A DNA stretch of 25,748 bases from Chara braunii. Its lineage: Eukaryota; Streptophyta; Charophyceae; Charales; Characeae. Of this stretch, positions 19,103 through 25,748 are shown piece by piece; position 1 is the first letter of the stretch; the number at the start of each line of letters is the position of its first letter. The notes below the pieces were generated by a model, which saw only the letters and a program-made list of their open reading frames with translations, did not search any database and was not told the DNA's origin. The position numbers and the translations under genes are program-made. The stretch lies in contig BFEA01000129.1 of the NCBI GenBank assembly GCA_003427395.1, positions 1,627 to 27,374 of the forward strand, in the 5' to 3' direction.

Positions 19103-19220
19103 AAATAAAAAATAACTGATATTATATTGCGAAACATAGTAAATGTTAATCGATGTGATAGAAAAGTACAATAAAACCCATCATGAAGACCCCTATAGCT
19201 TCATGAAATGCGAATGAAAC

Positions 19221-19416
19221 TGTAACACCCCCCAAAATGTGTCAGAAAGTAATGCAAAACTTGTGGTCAACATGAGCACAAACTATAAATAAATGCGGGG
19301 TACCTACCAAAAATGGTGTACTCAAAACGTAAAAATTCACCAAAATCAACATGAAAATAACAATTTCAATTTCGTTCAAAAAATATAAAATGTCCGTTTT
19401 GACGAAATCGTTGTTC
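19221..19416 (+). repeat. LTR-like or repeat fragment at the right end of the insertion
   Basis: TGTAACACCCCCC is the way many plant LTRs start, and the 196 bp after it are AT-rich, non-coding, with CTATAAATAA at about 19284. The right portion is the 48-bp foldback that recurs at 20903. No partner LTR is present in the window. It may be a truncated LTR or the terminal part of the inserted element. Confidence 0.3.
19364..19411 (+). repeat. 48-bp foldback repeat, copy 1
   Basis: It matches 20903-20950 at 44 of 48 positions. Internally ATTTCGTTCAAAA pairs with TTTTGACGAAAT except for one bulged base, so it can form a hairpin. It ends five bases before the right 24-bp repeat, hence at a LINE breakpoint. 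Confidence 0.8.
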
Positions 19417-19440
19417 AAGTGCGGGGCTATTGGCACAGGG
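19417..19440 (+). repeat. 24-bp direct repeat, right copy
   Basis: Identical to 16162-16185. LINE ORF1 resumes in the same frame directly from it (SAGLLAQG, then SMPPVNVAPGEPNP). Confidence 0.85.
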
Positions 19441-20542
19441 CTCTATGCCCCCTGTTAACGTGGCTCCGGGTGAACCAAACCCATTGGCGTCGTTCTTCCA
19501 GAACATGTCGATGCATCCTTATCTATGGCAACAAGCTCAAGCACAAGCCGATGCGTCCTTGATGGGCAGTCCTTCCTTCGTCAATCTCCAGGCGTATACC
19601 CTATGGAACCAGCCCCCGGGGGGCCAAGGAGGTCTTACATGGGCGGTACAGCAAGAGTCGACAGTTCAATTGGCATTCCGTTGGGAGCGACCAGGTCGCT
19701 CCCTAGCGACTCTCGGTATAGCAAGAGTCAACAGTTCAGTTGGCATTCCCTTGGGAGCGACCAGGTCGCTCCCTAGCGGCTCTCGTATTCGGGGGGAATC
19801 CCCCAGCAAGCAGAGACCAGTAAACGAATCAGGCGGTTTTGACATTCAGGTGGATGGGATTCGCGTGAACTGTCGGCCTCATCCAGCGAGGGCTCTTTCC
19901 ACTCTCATGTTTCAGGTGATCCATATGGCAATGCCACAAGCGCAAATCGAATCGCCCTCGCACAGACACGTTATCGAAAGGTCAATCAGGGATGAAAACC
20001 AAACTCCTGTCTATCACGTGCGTAAGTGCTAGGAATGCCTTTTGGGTTGTGGCTTGGATTGGGTTGGACGACTTACCATATCTTTTTAGTACCTCATGTC
20101 CGGATCCGCCGATGCCCCATGCAACCGAGTCGATGACACGCACTCTCTTCCAAAAAAGGTTCGCTATGCGAATTATTACGAAAGTTTCTATGCCAAGATT
20201 TTTGGTGGACATCTCGGGTAAGCGAGTTAAATTTTTCGCCCCTCTTTTTTACTGTCGCTTTGTGACTCGACAGCTGGAACAGCTGGAAGCTGAAGGTCTT
20301 CGTCTTATTCCTTTGGTTGGTTCCTTGAAGCCATGAAACCAGATCTCCGTCGAATTCAGGTCTCCCCAATTTTAACTGCTCAATTTATCTCGGAACTGAA
20401 TGGAAAGCTCCTCAAAGAGCGTAAATTGGACTCATCGTTTGTCAAACAGGCTCTTACTGACCCATGGCCGGTAGTCCAAGTCTNGATCCAACAAGTGACC
20501 CATATCCAACAAACCGCATGGGCGGCTTCGGTAAATGGGTAA
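19441..20542 (+). pseudogene. LINE ORF1, C-terminal segment
   Basis: The frame carries SMPPVNVAPGEPNPLASFF, a Gln/Ala-rich stretch (LWQQAQAQADAS) and a low-complexity region. A 70-bp tandem duplication upsets the frame. Stops follow at 20030-20032, 20066-20068 and in 20220-20310. The last open piece from 20333 (MKPDLRRIQVSPILTAQF, LNGKLLKERKLDSSFVKQAL) ends at TAA 20540-20542 and is in the same frame as the earlier ORF1 pieces. It overlaps the ORF2 start by eight bases. The tail of such ORF1 proteins is poorly conserved, so the assignment rests on frame and position. Confidence 0.6.
19651..19785 (+). repeat. 70-bp tandem duplication with internal palindrome
   Basis: Copies start at 19651 and 19721 (GCAAGAGTC...). 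Each holds GGGAGCGACC-A-GGTCGCTCCC (19683-19703 and 19753-19773), a perfect 10-bp stem with one loop base. Because 70 is not a multiple of three, the duplication shifts the ORF1 frame. Confidence 0.85.
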
Positions 20543-20846
20543 ACTAAATATTGCCACGTGGAACGTCCGTGATTTGGGGGATACAACAGGAAGAAATAAA
20601 CGTGGTAGGTTGAAAAGTTGGATTCATGAGAAGAGATTGGATATTGTGTGTATCCAGGAGACTAAGTTATCAGAAGAGAAGATCGGAGAACTAGGGGCTT
20701 GGTGGGATGGATCTCAAATATGGTCCCCAGCTATGGGGTCAAGGGGGGGGGGGGNGACAATCCTCCTCCATAGGAGTTCAGACCTGCCTGGAAGTGCCTG
20801 GTCTCGAGCTAGGTCCATGTACAGCCAGGGAGTCCAGCGTTTGTAA
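20535..20846 (+). pseudogene. LINE ORF2, endonuclease N-terminus
   Basis: The ATG at 20535 opens with MGKLNIATWNVRDLG, followed by RLKSWIHEKRLDIVCIQETK, the first two signatures of the APE-type endonuclease (the Asn of TWNVR and the Glu of QETK). GGxTILLHRS follows with an N. About 80 residues later the match stops and TAA closes the frame at 20844-20846. The remaining endonuclease motifs and the whole RT core (no YADD-type box anywhere downstream) are absent. The endonuclease nicks target DNA to start target-primed reverse transcription. Confidence 0.88.
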
Positions 20847-20956
20847 AATGCTGGACCCTTAGGAACATCAAATTTTGACGAGTTTTCGTCCAAAAAACTC
20901 GGTTTCAATTTCGTTCAAAAAATAAAAAATCTCCATTTTGACGAAATGGTCATTGA
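20847..20956 (+). other. junction replacing the central part of LINE ORF2
   Basis: 110 bp without LINE coding similarity. It has a small foldback (TTTTGACGA and TCGTCCAAAA, 20874-20897) and copy 2 of the 48-bp foldback. The LINE coding frame resumes right after it. An estimated 1.5-2 kb of ORF2 is missing here. Confidence 0.55.
20903..20950 (+). repeat. 48-bp foldback repeat, copy 2
   Basis: It differs from 19364-19411 at four positions only and keeps the ATTTCGTTCAAAA/TTTTGACGAAAT hairpin. It ends just where the LINE ORF2 sequence resumes. Confidence 0.8.
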
Positions 20957-22897
20957 ATGAAACGTATTGTAGCAGGTACGTCTGAAAGATTTCTTGGGGC
21001 TCAAGTTTCCCTGTTGTCGTGCTCAATCGATCAGGAGGGAATTCTCCTCCAGAAGGTGGTACAAAGAATCACCCTATGGGGTAAAGCCCCCCATTTGTCT
21101 ATGTATGGGCGAGTGATGGTAATCAATGGCGCCCTATTTGCCTTGTTGTGGTTTGTGGTTGCTGTAAGACCTTTAGGCCAACATCTGTGCACTTTGATCA
21201 GACATCGGGCGGCTAAGTTTGTCTGGAAACCGTATGCTACCGACCAGGAGGCCTTCATGTCTAAGGTGGCTTGGGACCTGTTAACCTTTGCAAAGTTAGA
21301 AGGAGGTCTAGGTCTGAATGACCCTCAGCGTAGAAGTATGGCCATGCTTGCTCGTTGGCTCATTAGGGCCATAAGCTCTCCGCAACCAGCCCACTGGGTT
21401 GTCTTTGCAGAAATCATTCTAGCTAATGAATGGAACCTGCCCCACCCAGTAGACGTATGCGCCCTGCTTCCTGCTGCCGTCATATCAGAATAGGAACATT
21501 AGGTCTGACTTCTGGAAAGCAGTCATGTTTGCATGGAAGCGGCTGAAACCTGATTCTTGGCTCCCTCCTGTCACAAGGACAGAAGTTCTGTTACAGCCCA
21601 TTTTTTAGAATCCCCACATCAGAAAAGTTGACGGTTCCTGGTTTGGGGCGGATTCCGCCCGCAACNGTTTTGGTCGTAGCTGGATCGAACATGGGGTTCT
21701 CNGACTTGCAGACTTATGGAATGATTTGGAAGGACATCTCCCCAGCGGCCCNGAGGGAACTACTNNGGACCTGCTGGTTTGTGGAGGAACGCTTTTCAGA
21801 GATTNTTGATTCTCTTCCAATAGAGTGGAAGGCTCTGTTGAACCCCGAGGGTATCGACCCCCCGGGTACTTGGTACATCTCCAAGAGCCCGGACCTGATT
21901 TCTACCTTCTGGAAACTCACAGGTATTGNTAGTGTGGGCAGAAGAGATTTTCAGAAGTGGGAAGGTACGAATCTGCAGTGTCCGTCGAGCTTGATTGAAC
22001 TGGAATCATCTTCCCAACCCCCCTTGGGGATTCAACTATCTCAAGTCAGAAGTCTGGGAACAATGTGACGAAGAAGGAAACGGGACATGTCAAGTGCACG
22101 CCCAAGGTAAGCCTTTGAAGGACTTAAACCTGGACCCTAAGATGTGTGGGTGGAGAGGCAAAGGACAAGGAGGGGACGATCTGCCACTGATCTCATATTC
22201 AGTNGAACTGGGATATCAAGCCCAGTCTCCGGGTAAAACTCCAATATCGGTGGCGGTGGCTCAGTGGATCCAAGTTTTAGATGTTTCCCCACAGGTAATC
22301 GAGCATTAGCTATCACGCTGCTGGGAACNGCTGGCGGACTTCCCCTGTCCCAGATTGGCAGTTAATCTGTGGCTACTGACCCTCTTGTCCACCCCATCAG
22401 CANTCAATCTTGCACAAAGGGGAATGAAGGTAGACCTGACCTGTAGAAGATGTAACTGGGCTTACGAATCCACTCCTCATCTGTGGTATGACTGCCTTGC
22501 CTCTAAGNGGATATGGGATTGGTGGGCAAAGCAATNGAAACTCTTGCTAGGCCCAGGATTTAGTTGGAGCAGAGAATGGGCCCTTTTGGGCGGTATCCCG
22601 GACAACCTGGAGACCAGCAAGGGAGTAGGGTATATAGCCCAGGTTGCAAGGGCGGTCTGCTGTGCGGTAATTTGGAAGAACAGGAACTCGGCAATTTTTG
22701 AGGGAAGAGAAATGACGAACAAGGAAGTGAGACATATGTCTCGTTCCTCATTGAGACAAATTGTCCAGGCTGATTGGAGAAGGAAAGCGGGAGAGATATG
22801 GTCCAGTTGGTTCGGGACCACGTGGGGAGTAGGGGGCAAACTTTTGACTTTTCGGAATAGGAAGCTGACCCTAAACAGCTGGTTTTGGGAAGATTAG
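20957..22897 (+). pseudogene. LINE ORF2, C-terminal part with zf-RVT-like zinc motif
   Basis: The first piece (SERFLGAQVSLL, GKAPHLSMYGRVMVINGALF, HRAAKFVWKP, EGGLGLNDPQRRSMAMLARW) matches the thumb/connection part of plant L1 ORF2 proteins. Then come SDFWKAVMFAWKRL, DGSWFGADSA, LPIEWKALLNPEG, PPGTWYISKSP and finally LTCRRCNWAYESTPHLWYDC (C-x2-C...H-x4-C, about 22438-22497), the zf-RVT signature. VIWKNRNSAIFEGRE follows as in plant LINE C-termini. The frame changes at about 21480-21500, 21750 and 21990, with TAGs at 21607 and 22307 and several Ns. It ends at TAG 22895-22897. Confidence 0.88.
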
Positions 22898-23673
22898 GCA
22901 ACAGACTCCGAACCTGCACACTCGGTTCATTCATCTGCAGGAGGACGGCAGTTGGGAGGGATTGCGGAGGGAGTTGTGGCTGAACCTTGCCCGGTCCTGG
23001 GGACCGGAACTGCCATGTTAGGCAGAAACTGTTTTTGGTAGGGAATATTATCAGGATAGCTAGTAGATAGGATTTTAGATTGGGGGAGCTCTGTGGTTTG
23101 ATCCTCGAGGTTCGTTAGGTTTGTTTGTTTTTGTTCCTTTATTTTGGGCCCGGTCTGCCGTATTAGGCAGCACCCATTAGGTTGGAATATGTTGCTAATG
23201 GTAGTTGGTAGGTAGGATGGTTGGGGGGGAAGGTTTGCGGTTGTTCTTGTGTTCGGCGCTTTTCTGGCTTGTGTGGCTTTGTGGGCTTGTAGCTTTTCTT
23301 TGTTGTTTTGCAGGGTCTGATTCTTCAGGACAGTGGCCCATGAGTTGGCCGTACTGTGCCTGATCTTTTTCAACCCTGCTCAGTGATTGTGTTAAACCAC
23401 CAGTACTTCCTAAAGTCGCGTAACGCTACGCAATTTTAGGAAACGTACGGGCCACTACAGGAGCGCCCAAATTCATCCAACTAGAAACGTTTCTACTCTA
23501 TTTTTTTGGGCAGCCGATAGCTGGGCCAAGTACTGGTGGTTTAAGTTGGAGCAGTGTCTCCTCGCAGGGTACGCCTGTAAGCTAAGCTGGCTGATGATGC
23601 CAGACCCTCCGGGTTGAGTTGTGAGGACCGGCCTCTGGTTTATTTTGGCAATATAATTGGTATCCTGATTTTT
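22898..23673 (+). other. LINE 3' UTR
   Basis: Non-coding, G/T-rich between 23040 and 23340. Two short stretches with TGCC(A/G)T(A/G)TTAGGCAG recur at about 23010 and 23155. It contains a 153-bp hairpin (separate entry) and ends in ATCCTGATTTTT before the poly-A. The part at 23578-23616 resembles the complement of 462-502. Confidence 0.65.
23392..23544. repeat. hairpin with perfect 17-bp arms in the LINE 3' UTR
   Basis: TTAAACCACCAGTACTT (23392-23408) and its exact reverse complement (23528-23544) enclose about 119 bp. Inside lies a smaller stem (CCTAAA... TTTAGG around GCGTAACGCTACGC). It may be a small MITE inserted into the LINE tail or a structural part of the LINE RNA end. Confidence 0.75.
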
Positions 23674-23707
23674 AAAAAAAAAGAAAAAAAAAAAAAAAAA
23701 AAAAAAA
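23674..23707 (+). repeat. LINE poly-A tail
   Basis: 34 nt of A broken by a single G. It is followed at once by the right target-site duplication, which is the expected end of a LINE. Confidence 0.9.
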
Positions 23708-23716
23708 GACCACTCT
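23705..23716 (+). repeat. right target-site duplication of the LINE
   Basis: AAAGACCACTCT, identical to 682-693. The first three A overlap the tail. Confidence 0.65.
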
Positions 23717-23816
23717 AACCAACTCCTACACACGACTACACATTTTAACATCTACTAGGAGCAGTCTATTCTTAATGCGGGTCTCTCTGCGGCCCGGTAC
23801 TCCGTACCGAGTTGGA

Positions 23817-24023
23817 GGACCCTTTTTGAGACCACCTCCAGGGGCCAAGTTCCATTAGCAGCGTTGAGCTACCTCAACGCCTGAATCTGGAGAGGTGCAG
23901 TTCAGGAAACTCAACACCATTTCTGCACATCTCTGCAAAAGCATCCACATTCACTGACAGGCGTTGAGGTAGCTCAACGCTGCTGGTGGGACTAGGCCCC
24001 AGCGGTGGTCTCAAATGCCCTTT
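23817..24023. repeat. foldback element I, arms themselves palindromic
   Basis: The left arm 23817-23883 and right arm 23958-24023 pair over about 65 bp, with a perfect 27-bp core (23857-23883 with 23958-23984). Inside each core arm GCGTTGAG-4 nt-CTCAACGC is a hairpin on its own (23861-23880, 23961-23980), so the locus could form a cruciform. The spacer is 74 bp. It is MITE-like, without a recognised target-site duplication. Confidence 0.8.
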
Positions 24024-24480
24024 CGATTTTTCTTTTTTCAATACAAAAAATTGTCGACGAAGAAGGACTTCACTTCCAACTGTCGGGCGTGGCTGCACTT
24101 CTCTCCACCTGCACAAAAGACAAATGAGATGGCAGTGTAGCTTTCCATGTTCCAGCTGGATTCTTTTGCACTTTTTTTTTGTTTTTTTTTTTTGCACATT
24201 TGCAACCGACGCCCTCGCGTTTTCGTCTTTTTTTTTTTCTTTTTTTTGGCCCATGCATTATTTTGGCATTAAAAAAAAGTAAAAAATCCTCTGCCGTGTG
24301 AATACACACACTTGCCCCAGGTGTCAGGGGCACGACTTCGTCCTTTCTTTTTTTTTTCTTGGACAAAGTCCGCCCGTGTGACCACACGAGGACCAAATGT
24401 CCCAAATAGGCCTACCCAAATGCCTCAAGTTCTTGAGACTTTTGGTCCTCTCGTAAGTATGCCCTCAGTCTGGGCCTCTA

Positions 24481-24660
24481 GCACTCAGGGCCAGATGCCA
24501 ATGGCAAAGAGGATTTGAATAAGTGGCCGATTCTGGACCTGTTCCACACAGATATGCAGAAAAACAGTTCAATCACAATTGTTTGCACCTCTCCACAAAC
24601 ACGTCCAGATTCAGAACCTTATTCCAATCCCATTTGCCAGTGGGATCTCGCCCTCAGTGC
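24481..24660. repeat. foldback element II
   Basis: The left arm 24481-24523 (GCACTCAGGGCCAGATGCCA...) pairs with the complement of 24618-24660 at about 36 of 43 positions. Weaker pairing continues inward (TCTGGAC). The interior CACCTCTCC...TCCA-ATTCA (24585-24612) resembles the spacer of element I, so the two may belong to one family. Confidence 0.6.
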
Positions 24661-25071
24661 CGGCCTGATATGTTCCAAGCCCTGGGCTCGGTCCCACCTG
24701 CGCGTTTTCGTTGTAGGAGGCTAGTACCACAAAGAGAATGGCGCTTATACGAAACAGAAAAAAAAAAAAAAAGGAGATTGGAGGGTGCCTAAGGACCATG
24801 GATTGGCCAAATAGATGGTCCCAAGACGGCCGCCTGTCGCTTCGTGGCAGCGTCCAATAACAAAAATGTGCAGGTGGGACCCGGCCCCCGGTGCTGTACT
24901 GGCCACTCTTTTCCGTGTTTAGGATTTGGGCGGGCAGCCTCTTCCTTCGGCATCTTCGGACGAATCTGACCACATTATAGGCTGCATTCAGTCAAACTGA
25001 ACACAGCCGAGAAACCTTGCCCAGGTTCGTCCCGAGATGTGTGTGAACCTCTCCACACCACCTTGCCGCAC

Positions 25072-25099
25072 AACTCTTGAAAACTTATTTTCAAGAGTT
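25072..25099. repeat. perfect 12-bp hairpin
   Basis: AACTCTTGAAAA (25072-25083), a 4-nt loop and TTTTCAAGAGTT (25088-25099). A second inverted repeat follows at 25163-25173 and 25192-25202 (AAGATGCGTCC/GGATGCATCTT, one mismatch). No gene end is recognised nearby, so they are not called terminators. Confidence 0.65.
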
Positions 25100-25748
25100 T
25101 GGGCCTGGCCACACCACTGTCGAAACGAAAACAGAAAGGATGCACCTGCCACAGAAAGTGGTAAGATGCGTCCATTCCTTTTCATAGTAAAGGATGCATC
25201 TTGCCCTCCCCCGCCGGAAGACGCATTCGTTTGCTTTTGTTTTTTTTTTTAATAAAAAAAGTAATCTATATTCTTCTCACAATCTTCTTTCGTATATATT
25301 CTATCTCATCCTCTGGCTACTCTACGTGTAGTAGGGGGGGACCACCACCCAACCAAACCTGGAACTCTCCCCAGCCCACGGGGTAGGTTTGCACACACAG
25401 CAATGGTGCGAGCGCAAGGCTTGTATCAGCCCCTCATCACGAAGATGCGCGGTGATCAGGCATTGACGAGGGGGGAAACCCGTGGCCGGCGATGCTAGTG
25501 CCGAGCATCTTCGGCGAGTCACTTGCACCTCCCCCTACCCCCCTCCAACCCCACATTAGCGGTGTCTGATGGCGAATATCATTGCTGCATAGCAAAATCT
25601 CTCGTTTTTCATTTCCACAGTGGTGTGGTGAGCCCCTTTGGCTATGGCCACACAGCCTCTTGAAACCCTAAATGCTAAAAAAGTCCAAGAGGGGTAGAAA
25701 AATTCATCTTCTAGAGGGAACTCTTGAACCCCTTCATTTCCAAGCGTG

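Larger units (their letters stand above)
18524..19220 (+). other. AT-rich 3' region of the gene-like insertion
   Basis: No coding signal. It holds a hairpin (GTCTATG 18730-18736 with CATAGAC 18748-18754), an AG microsatellite and polyadenylation-type signals near 19097. The core AACTTT(C/T)ATAGA occurs at about 18743 and again at about 18990. It reads as the 3' UTR and downstream region of exon B. Confidence 0.45.
16186..19416 (+). mobile_element. 3.2-kb insertion carrying gene-like exons
   Basis: It lies between two identical 24-bp repeats, and LINE ORF1 is contiguous in frame when insertion and one repeat are removed. It contains an ORF with a Trp-rich conserved-looking segment, two tandem paralogous exons each after a polypyrimidine/AG acceptor, AATAAA signals, an AG microsatellite and an LTR-like tail. 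No transposase or RT of its own was recognised. A weak inverted repeat exists between CGATTTCGTTAACGGA (16259-16274) and the complement of 19393-19410. The long duplication suggests target-primed insertion or a repair event, but no poly-A lies at the right end. Confidence 0.65.
694..23707 (+). mobile_element. L1-type LINE, interrupted by two insertions and internally deleted
   Basis: The parts occur in the right order on one strand: 5' UTR, ORF1 (three segments), ORF2 endonuclease start, ORF2 C-terminus with zinc motif, 3' UTR and a 34-nt poly-A. A short direct repeat flanks the whole. After removing the LTR element (about 14.0 kb) and the 3.2-kb insertion, roughly 5.7 kb of LINE remains. A complete plant-type L1 of this design would be longer, because the distal endonuclease and the RT core are missing. 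ORF1 has several stops and at least one frameshift, and ORF2 is fragmented, so the copy is dead. The assignment rests on the endonuclease start, the CCHC knuckle, the zf-RVT-like motif and the tail. Confidence 0.82.
23717..25748. other. 3' flank with foldback repeats, no gene seen
   Basis: About 2 kb outside the LINE. Poly-T and poly-A runs (24170-24250, 24350, 24760, 25230-25260) and several inverted repeats dominate. Short open frames on both strands cross homopolymers and show no family signature. The stretch 25260-25748 has no recognised feature. Confidence 0.5.

Noticed and set aside
19221-19416. A complete small LTR retrotransposon or solo LTR
   Set aside because: Only a TGTAACACCCC-type start is visible; no matching end and no flanking duplication could be found.
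16186-19416. Helitron carrying captured exons
   Set aside because: No CTRR end with 3' hairpin, no TC start, no Rep/helicase, and a direct repeat flanks the insertion, which Helitrons do not make.
19992-20336. FWVVAWIGLDDL here resembles FWVVAVGIPLDEM of ORF1 segment 1, suggesting a duplicated ORF1 domain
   Set aside because: The likeness is limited to about 12 residues in a frame other than that of the ORF1 pieces, and nothing around it aligns.
22927-23373. 148-residue minus-strand frame opposite the LINE 3' UTR
   Set aside because: The strand is biased (G/T-rich plus strand gives few stops on the complement) and no motif is seen.
23874-24254. 126-residue minus-strand frame rich in Lys
   Set aside because: It runs through poly-T and a foldback repeat; composition is explained by homopolymers.

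Overview
The window is a eukaryotic, gene-poor stretch made almost entirely of nested, decayed transposable elements. No bacterial features, tRNA or rRNA genes, or CRISPR arrays were seen. A plant-type L1 LINE (ORF1 with a CCHC knuckle, ORF2 ending in a zf-RVT-like zinc motif), a Ty3/gypsy element with an initiator-Met-like primer site, polypyrimidine/AG splice acceptors and long homopolymers point to a green-lineage (streptophyte) nuclear genome. A charophyte alga such as Chara would fit, but that is inference. Scattered single Ns mark ambiguous assembly positions.

Layout. (1) 1-693: flank with a foldback repeat (205-333) and a probable minus-strand LINE 3' end with its poly-T (435-502). (2) 694-23707: one LINE on the plus strand. 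A short repeat (AAAGACCACTCT, 682-693) lies just before it and recurs right after its poly-A (23705-23716), which is the expected target-site duplication. Its ORF1 is split into three segments (1041-1605, 15650-16185, 19441-20542) by two later insertions. Its ORF2 keeps only the start of the endonuclease (20535-20846) and the C-terminal third (20957-22897); the reverse transcriptase core is gone. (3) 1606-15638: a Ty3/gypsy LTR retrotransposon with about 2.8-kb LTRs inserted into LINE ORF1. Order: gag, protease, RT, RNase H, a PHD-finger-like domain, integrase, then at least one extra ORF of unknown function that starts at an ATGA overlap with the end of pol. (4) 16186-19416: a 3.2-kb insertion in LINE ORF1 flanked by a 24-bp direct repeat. 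It carries intron-bearing, gene-like material with two tandem paralogous exons of a family I do not recognise. (5) 23717-25748: flank with several foldback repeats.

How it fits together. The LINE landed first and the LTR element and the 3.2-kb insertion then hit its ORF1. The reading frame of LINE ORF1 can be followed across both insertions, which is the strongest argument for the nesting. About 7% difference between the two LTRs in a hand-counted 140-bp sample, plus many in-frame stops, shows the LTR element is old and inactive. The most unusual points are the PHD-like zinc finger between RNase H and integrase, the extra ORF(s) after integrase, the tandem exon pair of unknown family, and a 48-bp foldback sequence that lies at two separate LINE breakpoints.
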